64,000 bases of DNA from Vulgatibacter incomptus (lineage in GTDB: Bacteria; Myxococcota; Myxococcia; Myxococcales; Vulgatibacteraceae): NCBI RefSeq assembly GCF_001263175.1, contig NZ_CP012332.1, positions 614,001 through 678,000 of the forward strand, read 5' to 3'. Positions 46,218 to 54,770 of this stretch are shown here, piece after piece. Position numbers and translations under genes: made by a program. The notes under the pieces are model-generated. The model was not told the DNA's origin. It ran no database searches and saw only the letters and a list, made by a program, of their open reading frames with translations. Position 1 is the first letter of the stretch. Every line of letters starts with the position of its first letter.

Positions 46218-46771
46218 TGGACGAAGTACGGACCGGCGAGCTCGCCGGAGCCGATCGGGACGCGCGCCGGATCGCGGAGCTCCTGGAGCTCCTCCCTTCG
46301 ATGGCAGGACCTTCCACCTGGAACGGGATAGAGGAGCTGGTGGATCTCCTGGTCCACGTGCAGGGCCAGGGCCTCGCGGCCTGCCTTGCGCTGGCGAGGC
46401 AGGCCGGAGTCGACCCATCACGCTTCGACACCCTCCTCGCAGAGGACGAGCTCGTCTCCAACCTCCTCCTCCTCCACGGTCTTCACCCGGTCCCCGCCCG
46501 CGTCCGTGTAGAGCAGGCGCTCGAGCGGATCCGTCCGTCGCTGGCATCGCACTCCGGCGGCGTCGAGCTCGTCGGCCTGGACGAGGAGGGAGTCGCGCAC
46601 CTTCGTCTGAGCGGCGCCTGCGACGGCTGCGCGTCGTCGCGGGCCACGGTGGAGCAGACCGTCCGCCGCGCGATCGAGGAGGCGGCGCCGGAGGTGGCCG
46701 GGATCGAAGTGGAGGAGGAGCCGAAGTCGGATCCGTCTTTCGTTCAGCTCACGGTTCGAGGAGGAGCGTAA
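46214..46771 (+). CDS. NifU-like Fe-S domain protein of the hydrogenase operon
   Basis: A 185-aa protein. The first ~100 residues are helical with no recognised domain. The C-terminal ~80 residues resemble the NifU C-terminal (Nfu) domain, which holds a transferable Fe-S cluster: ALERIRPSLASHSGGVELVG and LSGACDGCASSRATVEQTV, where C-x-x-C is the cluster site. It is coupled to hypB (ATGA) and to the next gene (TAATG). NifU-like genes are regular members of group 1h loci. Here it probably supplies or repairs clusters of the small subunit, including the unusual proximal one; that is inferred. Confidence 0.82.
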   Translation: MMDEVRTGELAGADRDARRIAELLELLPSMAGPSTWNGIEELVDLLVHVQGQGLAACLALARQAGVDPSRFDTLLAEDELVSNLLLLHGLHPVPARVRVEQALERIRPSLASHSGGVELVGLDEEGVAHLRLSGACDGCASSRATVEQTVRRAIEEAAPEVAGIEVEEEPKSDPSFVQLTVRGGA

Positions 46772-47400
46772 TGGACCTGCGTGCTCTACGACGCTTCACC
46801 GCCTCCGCTTCGAGGCCCGAGGCCGGCAGCGTCTGCGAGATCTGCGCCGCGCCCCTCGAGGAGGGACACCGACACGTCGTCGATCTCGACCGACGAACGC
46901 TGGGCTGCGCCTGCCGCGCGTGCGCGATCCTCTTCACCTCCGGAACCGGACGTCATCGCACAATCCCGACGCGGATCGTCTCCGCGGCGGACGAGCCGAT
47001 CGACGAGGCCTGGTGGGACACCCTCGCGATCCCCGTGCGGCTGGCCTTCCTCTTCTTCCATGGAACGCGCGCACGCTGGGTGGCCCTCTATCCGGGGCCC
47101 GCAGGTGCAACGGAGGCCGAGCTACCGTTCGAGGCGATGAAGGAGCTCGCGTCTGCGAGCCGCCTCGTCCGGGCCGTCGAGCCGGACGTGGAGGCGCTCC
47201 TGCTTCGAGGCCAGCGCCTTGGCGGCGCTCCCGAGGCCTTCGTCGTCCCGATCGATCACTGCTACGAGCTGGTCGGGAGGCTGCGGCGTACTTGGCGAGG
47301 CTTCGACGGCGGCGAGGACGCCCGCCGCGAGCTCGACGACTTCTTCGGCGACCTGCGCCGCCGCAGCGTGCCGCTTCCGCCAGACGGGAGGGGGAGGTGA
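46771..47400 (+). CDS. DUF5947-like hydrogenase-associated protein
   Basis: A 209-aa soluble protein resembling the DUF5947 family that accompanies group 1h hydrogenases. Its N-terminal third has a zinc- or iron-binding set, SVCEICAAPLEEGHRHVVDL then LGCACRACAILF (Cys22, Cys25, Cys46, Cys48, Cys51, His33/His35). The remainder (RLAFLFFHGTRARWVALYPG, FVVPIDHCYELVGRLRRTW) matches the typical conserved C-terminal region. It overlaps its neighbours by 1 and 4 bp. No enzymatic role is established; candidate electron carrier or assembly factor. Confidence 0.75.
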   Translation: MDLRALRRFTASASRPEAGSVCEICAAPLEEGHRHVVDLDRRTLGCACRACAILFTSGTGRHRTIPTRIVSAADEPIDEAWWDTLAIPVRLAFLFFHGTRARWVALYPGPAGATEAELPFEAMKELASASRLVRAVEPDVEALLLRGQRLGGAPEAFVVPIDHCYELVGRLRRTWRGFDGGEDARRELDDFFGDLRRRSVPLPPDGRGR

Positions 47401-48716
47401 GCTTCGATCGGGCGAGGGCAATCGCGGACGCGGTGCTGCTGGAGGGCTATCTCCTCTACCCGTACCGCGCGTCGTCGACGAAGAACCAGTTCCGGTGGAC
47501 CTTCGGCGTCCTCGCGCCCCGAGGGTGGAGCGGGGCCGGAGGCTGCGAGCCGTGGTGGATGGAGACGCAATTTCTCCTCGCCTCCGAAGGCGCCGCTCGT
47601 GTGGAAGGGCGGCTGAGGTTCCTGCAGCTCCGGCGAAGGCGCGTAGAGGAGTCGGCGAACGGGGGATATCGCGAGGTGGGCCGCCTGGAGATGGACGGTC
47701 GCGCCGTGATCGCCTTCGACGAGAGCGAGGTCCGCGAGCTCGACTTCTCCTTCGACGTCGAAGACGGGATGGAGCTCGAGATCCCGTTTTCCGTTCCCGG
47801 CGGTGAGAGCGTCGAGTCGGTTCACGACGCGGCCGGCACCGTGTTCGGCCGAATCCGCCGAGAGAGCCTCGCAGTCGAGGGGTCGATCCGGATCCGGGTC
47901 GACCCCGCGCGCTCCGCCGGCCCCACGCTCCGCCGGGTGACGATCCGGGTGGAGAACACGACTCCCTGGGCCGATTCGGCGGCCGCTCGTGACGAGGCGC
48001 TCCGCGCGTCCTGCCTCTCCTCGCATTTGCTCCTCCGGGCCCAGGGTGGATCCTTCGTCTCCCTCCTCGATCCTCCTGACTGGGCCCGCGACGCCGTCGG
48101 CAATTGCCGAAGCACCGGGGCCTTCCCGATCCTCGCTGGCGTGGAAGGCGAGGACGATCTCCTCCTCGCGTCGCCCATCGTCCTCTACGACCACCCGCGG
48201 ATCGCGCCGGAGAGCCCGGGCGATCTCTTCGACGCCACCGAGATCGACGAGATCCTCACCCTGCGCACCCTCACCCTGACCGACGAGGAGAAGGAGGAAG
48301 TCCGATCCACCGACGATCGCGGCGCCGCGATCCTCGAGCGGACCGAGTCCATGCCGCCGGAGGTCTTCGAGCGACTTCACGGAGCGTTTCGAAAGGTGAA
48401 ACAAGGTGAGATGGCCCCGCTCGCCGGGGAACCGAGCGCCAGGGAATCGAGCGCCGAGGAACCGAGCGCCGAGGAGCGCTTCCCTCCTGGGAGCCGCGTG
48501 ATCCTGAGGCCCGGCATCCGCCGCACCGACGCTCAGGATCTCCTCTTCGCGGGCCGCGTCGCCACCGTCGAGAAGGTGATGCGCGGTATCGACGGTGAGG
48601 CCCACCTCGCCGTCACCATCGACGACGATCCGGCCGCCGAGCTCCACCGCTGGTACGGGCGCTTCCACTACTACGCCGTCGACGAGGTCGAGGCGCTTCC
48701 CCAGAGAGAAGGATGA
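47397..48716 (+). CDS. hydrogenase-associated conserved protein, 439 aa
   Basis: Starts at GTG within a GTGA overlap with the DUF5947 gene. The N-terminal ~250 residues (AVLLEGYLLYPYRASSTKNQ, RWTFGVLAPR) look like the conserved protein found beside DUF5947 in actinobacterial group 1h loci. The middle reads LASPIVLYDHPRIAPESPGDL and FDATEIDEILTLRTLTLTD. A low-complexity linker with repeated SAEEPSAEE-like units (~residues 345-365) leads to a C-terminal domain RVILRPGIRRTDAQDLLFAG ... HRWYGRFHYYAVDEVE resembling a small SH3-like barrel. No cofactor motif seen; function unknown. Confidence 0.7.
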   Translation: MSFDRARAIADAVLLEGYLLYPYRASSTKNQFRWTFGVLAPRGWSGAGGCEPWWMETQFLLASEGAARVEGRLRFLQLRRRRVEESANGGYREVGRLEMDGRAVIAFDESEVRELDFSFDVEDGMELEIPFSVPGGESVESVHDAAGTVFGRIRRESLAVEGSIRIRVDPARSAGPTLRRVTIRVENTTPWADSAAARDEALRASCLSSHLLLRAQGGSFVSLLDPPDWARDAVGNCRSTGAFPILAGVEGEDDLLLASPIVLYDHPRIAPESPGDLFDATEIDEILTLRTLTLTDEEKEEVRSTDDRGAAILERTESMPPEVFERLHGAFRKVKQGEMAPLAGEPSARESSAEEPSAEERFPPGSRVILRPGIRRTDAQDLLFAGRVATVEKVMRGIDGEAHLAVTIDDDPAAELHRWYGRFHYYAVDEVEALPQREG

Positions 48717-49186
48717 GCGCACGGGTCCTGGTAGCCGGAATCGGAAACATCTTCCTGGGTGACGACGGCTTCGGCGTGGTAGCGGCCCGGCGCCTGGCGG
48801 AAGACGACCTCCCTGCGGGGGTCGAGGTGGAGGACTACGGGATCCGTTGCCTGCACCTCGCGTTTGCGCTCCTCGAGCCGCCGGAGCTGCTGATCGTCCT
48901 CGACGCCGCCGGTCGGGGCGGCCCGCCCGGGTCGCTCTACGTCATCGAGCCCATCCTCGACGCTCCGACACAGGCCAGCGACGCCCACTCGGCGAGCCTG
49001 GCCACCGTCTTCTCCTCGGTGCGTGCGATGGGCGGCTCCCTGCCCCCCGTTCGCGTCGTCGGCTGCGAGCCTGCCTCCCTCGACGAGGGGATCGGCCTCA
49101 GCGCGCAAGTGGAGGGCGCCGTCGAGCCGGCCCTCGCGCTCGTGCGCAACATCCTGGACGAACGAGCGGGAGGAGGGAAGGGATGA
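48713..49186 (+). CDS. hydrogenase maturation endopeptidase (HyaD/HybD family)
   Basis: A 157-aa nickel-checking protease that removes the C-terminal tail of the large subunit after metal insertion. GIGNIFLGDDGFG is the family start motif; the residue matching E. coli HybD Glu16 is Asp18 here. LLIVLDAAGRGG provides the second metal aspartate and SDAHSASL the histidine. Its expected substrate, encoded at 36801, ends with a 22-residue tail after the L2 histidine. ATGA overlaps join it to both neighbours. Confidence 0.92.
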   Translation: MSARVLVAGIGNIFLGDDGFGVVAARRLAEDDLPAGVEVEDYGIRCLHLAFALLEPPELLIVLDAAGRGGPPGSLYVIEPILDAPTQASDAHSASLATVFSSVRAMGGSLPPVRVVGCEPASLDEGIGLSAQVEGAVEPALALVRNILDERAGGGKG

Positions 49187-49335
49187 CGAAGTCCATCGAA
49201 TGGCCCACGCTGCGCCGGCGGAACCACAGCCACCCCGAGCTCTGGATCGGTCTCGGCGCGTCCCTCGCGGCAGTCGTCGCCCTCCTCTGGGTCGCCCCGG
49301 AGGCGAGACGCTACGCCCGCATGAGGCAGATGTAG
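49183..49335 (+). CDS. 50-aa single-TM protein of the hydrogenase operon
   Basis: A short gene joined by ATGA to the protease gene. The product has a basic, polar N-terminus (MTKSIEWPTLRRRNHSHPE), one hydrophobic helix (LWIGLGASLAAVVALLWVA) and a basic C-terminus (RRYARMRQM). By composition it is a membrane-anchored microprotein. It could tether the otherwise soluble hydrogenase to the inner membrane near its electron acceptor, but there is no direct evidence for that. Confidence 0.65.
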   Translation: MTKSIEWPTLRRRNHSHPELWIGLGASLAAVVALLWVAPEARRYARMRQM

Positions 49336-49453
49336 CCGACCATTGTCGACGAGGCGCTCGTCCCCCTTGCAGGGGATTCGCGCACGGTCGCGGCTGCGTG
49401 ATCGTCCGGGGAGTCGCGCTCCATGGAGCCCGACTCCTACCTGGAGGAGCGCG

Positions 49454-50875
49454 GTGAAATCGCATCGCCTGATTGCGTTCGCTGTCGCGGGAGCCGTCGC
49501 GTCCGCTTTCGTCGTGCTGGCCCACGCCCAGGGCAAGGAGAAAGGGGCTCGCATCGAGCCGCGGGGCAAGACGAGCTACATGCCCGTGGCGATCACCGAG
49601 ACCTTCACCGAGATCCGGGCGAGCTACGTGAAGGAGAAGCCCGGGGTGGAGAAGCGCCACCAGAGCCTCCTCGAAGCGCGCTACGACCTGTCGAATCGCC
49701 CGGCCAAGGGCGTGACGATGTTCCGGGGAAAGTCGATCCAGGAGGGTCCCAGGGCGCGGCTCGCAAAGGGCACCACCTGGGATTCGCTGGCCACGATGTC
49801 TCCGGAGGAGATCCGCGCGAAGGGCGTGTTCCCCGCGGGCTTCATGCCGCTGCCCCATCCCAACCAGAAGGAAGGCGGGATGGTCTTCCCGAAGGTGGAG
49901 ATCGACGAGCTGAAGCGGCAGGAGGACCGCGACCTCACCCGCTTCGATCTGGACTTCGATCTCCCGGACCGCTTCACGCCGGAGTTTCCGCCGCCGTTGT
50001 ACCTCACCACGAGGCCGGACCTCGGCGACGTCTCGCAGGGCAAGCTCATCACCATCGCCAACTACTACGAGATCTTCAACGGGCTCCTGAATCCGAAGCA
50101 GATCGAGGGCCTGCGGCTCCTGCTCACCCCTTTCCCGCAGCAGCAGTTCAACCAGACCGAGGATCGCAGGAGCGACCATCCGAGCCGCGGCGTCGCATGT
50201 CTCGATTGTCACTCGAACGGGCACACCAACGGCGCGACGCATCTCGTGGGAGACATCCGGCCCCAGGAGTTCCGTCATCGGATCGACACGCCCAGTCTAC
50301 GTGGCGTGAACATCCAGCGGCTCTTCGGTTCGCAGCGGGCCCTCAAGAGCGTGGAGGACTTCACCGAGTTCGAGCAGCGCGGCGCCTACTTCGACGGCGA
50401 TCCGGTGATCGGGACGAAGAAGGGGATCAACATCCTGGAGAGAGGGAGCCAGGTCCACTTCATGGCCGAGTTCCAGGAGATCCTCGACTTCCCTCCGGCT
50501 CCGAAGCTGCGGGTGGTCGATGGCCGCCTCGATCGCGCCAAGGCCACGGAGTCGGAGGTGCACGGCGAGGAGCTCTTCTTCGGCAAGGCGCAGTGCTCCG
50601 GTTGCCATCCGGCGCCGTTCTACACGGACAACCTGATGCACAACCTCCAGGTCGAGCGCTTCTACGAGCAGAAGCTGGTGAACGGAATGGTCATGGGCGC
50701 CGACGGCCCGATCAAGACGTTCCCGCTGCGGGGCATCAAGGAGTCGCCGCCCTATTTCCACGACGGCCGGCTCCTCACCCTCGAGGACACGGTGGAGTTC
50801 TTCAACCTGATCCTGGAAACGAGGCTGAGCGCGGACGAGAAGAAGGATCTGGTGGCCTTCCTCTACGCCCTCTGA
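49454..50875 (+). CDS. dihaem cytochrome c (cytochrome c peroxidase/MauG-like)
   Basis: A 473-aa secreted dihaem protein. GTG 49454 follows GGAGGAG; the signal peptide is LIAFAVAGAVASAFVVLAHA. Two haem motifs are present: GVACLDCHSNGH (~residue 249) and AQCSGCHPAPFY (~residue 381). PLRGIKESPPYFHDGRLLTL near the end is typical of bacterial cytochrome c peroxidases and MauG. About 190 residues before the first haem (PVAITETFTEIRASYVKEKP onward) are atypical for the family. It is the last gene of the right hydrogenase arm, 118 bp after the TM gene, and may accept electrons derived from H2 or remove peroxide. Confidence 0.85.
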   Translation: MKSHRLIAFAVAGAVASAFVVLAHAQGKEKGARIEPRGKTSYMPVAITETFTEIRASYVKEKPGVEKRHQSLLEARYDLSNRPAKGVTMFRGKSIQEGPRARLAKGTTWDSLATMSPEEIRAKGVFPAGFMPLPHPNQKEGGMVFPKVEIDELKRQEDRDLTRFDLDFDLPDRFTPEFPPPLYLTTRPDLGDVSQGKLITIANYYEIFNGLLNPKQIEGLRLLLTPFPQQQFNQTEDRRSDHPSRGVACLDCHSNGHTNGATHLVGDIRPQEFRHRIDTPSLRGVNIQRLFGSQRALKSVEDFTEFEQRGAYFDGDPVIGTKKGINILERGSQVHFMAEFQEILDFPPAPKLRVVDGRLDRAKATESEVHGEELFFGKAQCSGCHPAPFYTDNLMHNLQVERFYEQKLVNGMVMGADGPIKTFPLRGIKESPPYFHDGRLLTLEDTVEFFNLILETRLSADEKKDLVAFLYAL

Positions 50876-50973
50876 GACTCATCGAGCCGCAACCTTTCGG
50901 TGCGTTTTTCATCTCCAAACGGAAGGTCCCTGCCGTCCTCGTCTCGAGCCAAGCCGACACATAGGAGAGCGCC

Positions 50974-51429
50974 ATGTCCGAGCACCTCGCCGCCATCCGC
51001 TGGAACCGAACGAGCCCCGGCTTCGACTTCGATTCCTACAACCGGGCACACGAAGTGTCGTTCAAGGAGGGGGCGATAGTCCTCCCCGCGTCCTCCGCTC
51101 CCGCCTACAAGGGAGAGCCCGGCAGGGTGGATCCGGAGGAGGCCTTCGTGGGCGCCCTCGCGAGCTGCCACATGCTCACCTTCCTGGCCCTCTGCTCCAA
51201 GAAGCGGCTGGTCGTGGATGCGTACGAGGACGACGCAGTGGGCGTCCTGGACAAGGGACCGAACGGCAAGCTCGCCGTCGCGCGGGTCACCCTACGCCCG
51301 AAGGTCCGCTTCGCGCCCGGCACCGAGGTGAACGCCGAGCAGCTCGCGCAGCTCCATCACCGCGCGCACGAAGGCTGCTTCATCGCCAACTCGGTGACGA
51401 CCGACGTCTCGGTCGAGCCTCGCGACTAG
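50974..51429 (+). CDS. OsmC/Ohr-family peroxidase-like protein
   Basis: A 151-aa protein of the OsmC family, thiol-dependent peroxidases acting on organic hydroperoxides. The two catalytic cysteines are at Cys65 (GALASCHMLTFLALC) and Cys134 (HEGCFIANSVTTDV), and the conserved arginine is probably Arg11 or Arg24 near the start. The FVGALASCHM and HEGCFIANS motifs place it in the OsmC-like subgroup rather than Ohr. ATG 50974 has GGAGAG upstream. Its stop shares a CTAG with the convergent peptidase gene. Confidence 0.88.
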   Translation: MSEHLAAIRWNRTSPGFDFDSYNRAHEVSFKEGAIVLPASSAPAYKGEPGRVDPEEAFVGALASCHMLTFLALCSKKRLVVDAYEDDAVGVLDKGPNGKLAVARVTLRPKVRFAPGTEVNAEQLAQLHHRAHEGCFIANSVTTDVSVEPRD

Positions 51430-52682
51430 GGCCCGACGACCTCGACCTGATGGTTCGCCGACGCGAGCTTCAGGTTGCCGAGGAGCTCCTGCATCGGCTC
51501 GATCGCCTCGGCGAACTTGGGCAGCTCGCTGGCCGGTAGGGGATCGGACGGCGGGAACTTGAGGCTCAAGGGGTTGATGAACCGCCCGCCGCGCTTCACC
51601 GCGAAGTGGAGGTGGGGGCCGGTGGCGCGGCCGGTCATGCCCACGTAGCCGATCACGGTCTTCTGGGCGACGCGGCCGCCGGCGTGGATCCCCGACGCGA
51701 TCTTCGAGAAGTGGCAGTAGATGCTCTCGAGGCCGTTGGAGTGCCGGACCGCGACCATGTTGCCGCAGGCGCCGTTGTAGCCCGCGAGGGTCACGGTGCC
51801 GTCGGCGATTGCCCACACCGGCGTGCCGGTCCCGGCCGCGTAGTCCACGCCCTCGTGCTGCTTCAGGTACTTGAGGATCGGGTGGAAGCGGCTGCCGAAC
51901 TTGGAGCTGATGAAGGCGAACTTGAGCGGCGTCTTGAGGAACGTCCGGCGCGCCGCGCCGCCGCCCTCGGCGTAGTACTCGAGGCGACCCGTCTCCGGGT
52001 TCGGATAGCGGAAGACGCGCTTCCGGCCCACGAGCTGGCCGTCGTACTCGGCGGCGAGGACGTCGCCGTAGCGCACCGTCCTGCCCTCGTGGATGTACTT
52101 CTCGATCACGATCTGGAAGGTGTCGCCCTTCCTGGGGTCCAGGTAGAAGTCGACGTCGAAGGCGAGGACGTCGGCGAAGGCCATGGCCACCAGGGGCTCC
52201 TCGCCGGTCCGCATGATCGCGTCCCAGAGGGAGGACTCCAGGGTCCCGGCGATCCGGACGACCTCCTTCTCCACCTTGAACTCGCGAGCCGAGCCGACCA
52301 GGCGGTCGCCCTCCTTGCGCACCCGGTACTCCTCCACGGGGCCCCGGCGCAGCTCGAAGAGCTCCAGCTCGCCGGCCGAGGTCGTGATCCGGAGCTCGTC
52401 GCCGATGTTGATCTTGCGGAAGTCGAAGATCCCTGCGAGGGCGTCGACGATCGCGTTGGTCTGCGCGACCTCGACCCCGATGCGCCCCAGGGCGCTCACA
52501 ATCGTTTCGTTCGGCCGGACGAGGGCCGAATGCACCTCGTAGCTGCGCTCGGGCTCCAGGGCCGCCGGCTGGGCGGGGATCACGGGCTGCGGCTCGGGGG
52601 CCGGGGCGGCGGGCTTCTCCGCCGTGCAGGACGCCGTGACGACGAGCGCGAGGACGGCCAGGTTCAGGATCCGACGAAACAT
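51426..52682 (-). CDS. M23/LytM peptidase, probable lipoprotein
   Basis: A 418-aa envelope peptidoglycan hydrolase or regulator. The signal LAVLALVVTASC suggests a lipoprotein, followed by a Pro/Ala-rich linker. The middle region (SYEVHSALVRPNETIVSALG, YLDPRKGDTFQIVIEKY) has OapA/LysM-like and DUF-type strands as in MepM-like proteins. The C-terminal M23 domain keeps all zinc residues: SRFHPILKYLKQHEGVDYAA (H and D) and GPHLHFAVKRGG (HxH), so it is probably catalytically active. No divisome genes nearby. Confidence 0.88.
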   Translation of the reverse strand: MFRRILNLAVLALVVTASCTAEKPAAPAPEPQPVIPAQPAALEPERSYEVHSALVRPNETIVSALGRIGVEVAQTNAIVDALAGIFDFRKINIGDELRITTSAGELELFELRRGPVEEYRVRKEGDRLVGSAREFKVEKEVVRIAGTLESSLWDAIMRTGEEPLVAMAFADVLAFDVDFYLDPRKGDTFQIVIEKYIHEGRTVRYGDVLAAEYDGQLVGRKRVFRYPNPETGRLEYYAEGGGAARRTFLKTPLKFAFISSKFGSRFHPILKYLKQHEGVDYAAGTGTPVWAIADGTVTLAGYNGACGNMVAVRHSNGLESIYCHFSKIASGIHAGGRVAQKTVIGYVGMTGRATGPHLHFAVKRGGRFINPLSLKFPPSDPLPASELPKFAEAIEPMQELLGNLKLASANHQVEVVGP

Positions 52683-52761
52683 CGGCGGACGATAGCAGGC
52701 TGTGGGCAGAAGGTGGAGAGAACGGACGATTTCGACATCAGGACCGGCCGAAACGGGCGAT

Positions 52762-53436
52762 TCAGCGCTCGAAGCGGTAGCCGAAGCCGCGGATGGTGAG
52801 GAAGTGCCGCGGCGCCTCCGGGTCGGCCTCGAGCTTGACCCGGAGGCTGCGCACGAAGTTGTCCACCGTGCGGGTGGTCCCGTCGTAGCCGACGCCCCAC
52901 GCGCCGTCGAGGATGGCGTTCCGGCTCAGGGCCTTCCCCTCCCGGGCGAAGAGGAAGGTGAGGAGGCGGTATTCCTGGGGTGTGAGCTCCACGGGCACGC
53001 CGCCGCGGGTGACCGTCTGCGAGTCCGGGTGGATCGCGACCTCGCCGAAGCGCAGCTCCCGCGAGCCCTGGGCGCCGGACCGTCGCCGGAGCACCGCCTT
53101 GAGCCGGGCGAGCAGCTCCGGGAGGCCGAAGGGCTTGGCGACGTAGTCGTCGGCGCCCAGGTCGAGGCCCAGCACCTTGTCGGTCTCCGCGTCCTTGGCC
53201 GAGAGCATCACCACGCCCGCCTGCGAGCGCGCGCGGAGCTCCCTGAGGATCTCGAAGCCGTTCTTGCCCGGGAGCATCACGTCGAGGATCACCACGTCCG
53301 GCGCGTGCTCGAGGGCCATCGCAAGGCCCTCCTCGCCGTCCCGGGCGGTGAGCACCTCGTAGCCCTCGTACGAGAGGTTGTGTTTGAGGCCATAGAGGAT
53401 CGAGGGATCGTCCTCGACGATCAGGATCCGGCTCAC
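52762..53436 (-). CDS. OmpR/PhoB-family response regulator
   Basis: A 224-aa two-component regulator. Receiver domain at ~1-115 (LIVEDDPSILYGL, phospho-Asp in VVILDVMLPGKNG, VMLSAKDA, DYVAKPF). Winged-helix DNA-binding domain at ~130-224 (ELTPQEYRLLTFLFAREGKA, RTVDNFVRSLRVKLE, IRGFGYRF). The GTG start overlaps the kinase stop (GTGA), so the pair is translationally coupled, with the kinase gene first. Targets unknown. Confidence 0.94.
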   Translation of the reverse strand: MSRILIVEDDPSILYGLKHNLSYEGYEVLTARDGEEGLAMALEHAPDVVILDVMLPGKNGFEILRELRARSQAGVVMLSAKDAETDKVLGLDLGADDYVAKPFGLPELLARLKAVLRRRSGAQGSRELRFGEVAIHPDSQTVTRGGVPVELTPQEYRLLTFLFAREGKALSRNAILDGAWGVGYDGTTRTVDNFVRSLRVKLEADPEAPRHFLTIRGFGYRFER

Positions 53437-54722
53437 GACACCTTCTCCGCCGCAGGGAGCGCCACCGTGAAGCGGCTGCCCTTCCCGACCTCGCCCCCGA
53501 CCTCGATGCGGCCTCCGTGGGCCTCGGCGATCCGCTTGGCGATGGCCAGGCCCAGGCCGGTGCCCTCTGTACGCCGGGTGAGAAGGTCGTCCACGCGGTA
53601 GAAGTGCTCGAAGATCCGCTTGCGCTCGGCGCTGGGGATCCCGGGGCCGTTGTCCTCCACGTCGAAGAAGACCCGCTTGCCGGTGGCGCGGACCTTGAGG
53701 TGAATCTCCTTGTTGCTGTTGGTGTACTTGTGCGCGTTCGTCAGGAGGTTCACCAGCACGACCTCGATCGCCTCGCGGTCCACCTCGACGGGAGGCAGGC
53801 CCTCGGGGATCTCCATCCGGATCAGACCGGGCGGCGCGAGCTGCTGCCGGTCGAAGACCTCCACCGCCTTTCGCGCCACCTCGGCCGAGGGAGTCTCCAC
53901 CTTGCGGAAGACGCGGCGTCCCGACTCGATCCGCGCCCAGTCGAGGATCCGGTCCACGAGCACCGCGAGACGCTCCGCCTCCTTGTCCAGGTGGTCCAGG
54001 CACTCCAGCCTCTCGTCCTCGCTGCGCACGCGCCCGAGCCGCAGCGTCTCGACGAACATCCGGATCGCGGTGAGCGGCGTGCGCAGCTCGTGGCTCACGT
54101 GGGAGACGAAGTCGCTCTTCAGGCGGGAGAGCTTCGCCTCGCGGTAGACGGCCCGGCTGGTGAGCACCACGCCCACCGCGATGGCCCCGTAGAAGAGGAA
54201 GAGCAGGGCGCCGTAGACCACCCGGTTGACGAAGGCGAGGCTCGCGGGCGATCGCCCCTCGGGGAGCCGGACCACCAGCGAATTGCCCGAGAGGGCGCCG
54301 GTGAGGGGGCGCTCTACGATCGGGGGGCCGAAGCCCGCCGGGGCGGAGTCGCGGGAGCGCTCGCCGGTGATCGAACGCAGCAGCGCCTTCACCACGTCTT
54401 CGCGGCCCTCGGCCGGGTCTGCGGGGACCAACTCGAAGCGGGCCTTCTCGCCGGGGAAGAGGCGCTCGCCGAGGAGGCGCACCTGGCCGGCGAGGATCTT
54501 CGGATCGAGCTGGCCTTGCGTCTGTGTCATCTGGCGCGCGAGCTCCTCCGAGAGCGTGTCGAGCCGGGCGCCGTAGAGGTCCTCGAGCTGCTTCTCGACG
54601 ACCGCCCGCTCCTGCTTGATCGCGAGGATGCCGAAGGTGGAGAGCGCCAGCGACGGCACGCAGACCGTGAAGAGCAGGAGGTAGAAGACCCGGCGGAAGT
54701 CGAAGAGGTCGGCGCGGCGCAC
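53433..54722 (-). CDS. membrane sensor histidine kinase
   Basis: A 429-aa kinase partnered with the PhoB-type regulator. TM1 (VFYLLLFTVCVPSLALSTFG, ~12-32), a ~135-residue extracytoplasmic sensor without recognised fold, TM2 (VVYGALLFLFYGAIAVGVVL, ~165-185), H-box SHELRTPLTAIRMFVETL, N-box NLLTNAHKY, and ATP motifs DVEDNGPGIPSAER and GTGLGLAIAKRI. The start is a GTG (VRRADLFDF). Composition and PhoR-like order suggest an envelope or nutrient signal. Confidence 0.92.
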   Translation of the reverse strand: MRRADLFDFRRVFYLLLFTVCVPSLALSTFGILAIKQERAVVEKQLEDLYGARLDTLSEELARQMTQTQGQLDPKILAGQVRLLGERLFPGEKARFELVPADPAEGREDVVKALLRSITGERSRDSAPAGFGPPIVERPLTGALSGNSLVVRLPEGRSPASLAFVNRVVYGALLFLFYGAIAVGVVLTSRAVYREAKLSRLKSDFVSHVSHELRTPLTAIRMFVETLRLGRVRSEDERLECLDHLDKEAERLAVLVDRILDWARIESGRRVFRKVETPSAEVARKAVEVFDRQQLAPPGLIRMEIPEGLPPVEVDREAIEVVLVNLLTNAHKYTNSNKEIHLKVRATGKRVFFDVEDNGPGIPSAERKRIFEHFYRVDDLLTRRTEGTGLGLAIAKRIAEAHGGRIEVGGEVGKGSRFTVALPAAEKVS

Positions 54723-54770
54723 GTCGGTAGGGGGATCGTCCCGGGATGGGGCGACATCGGCCCGGGAACC

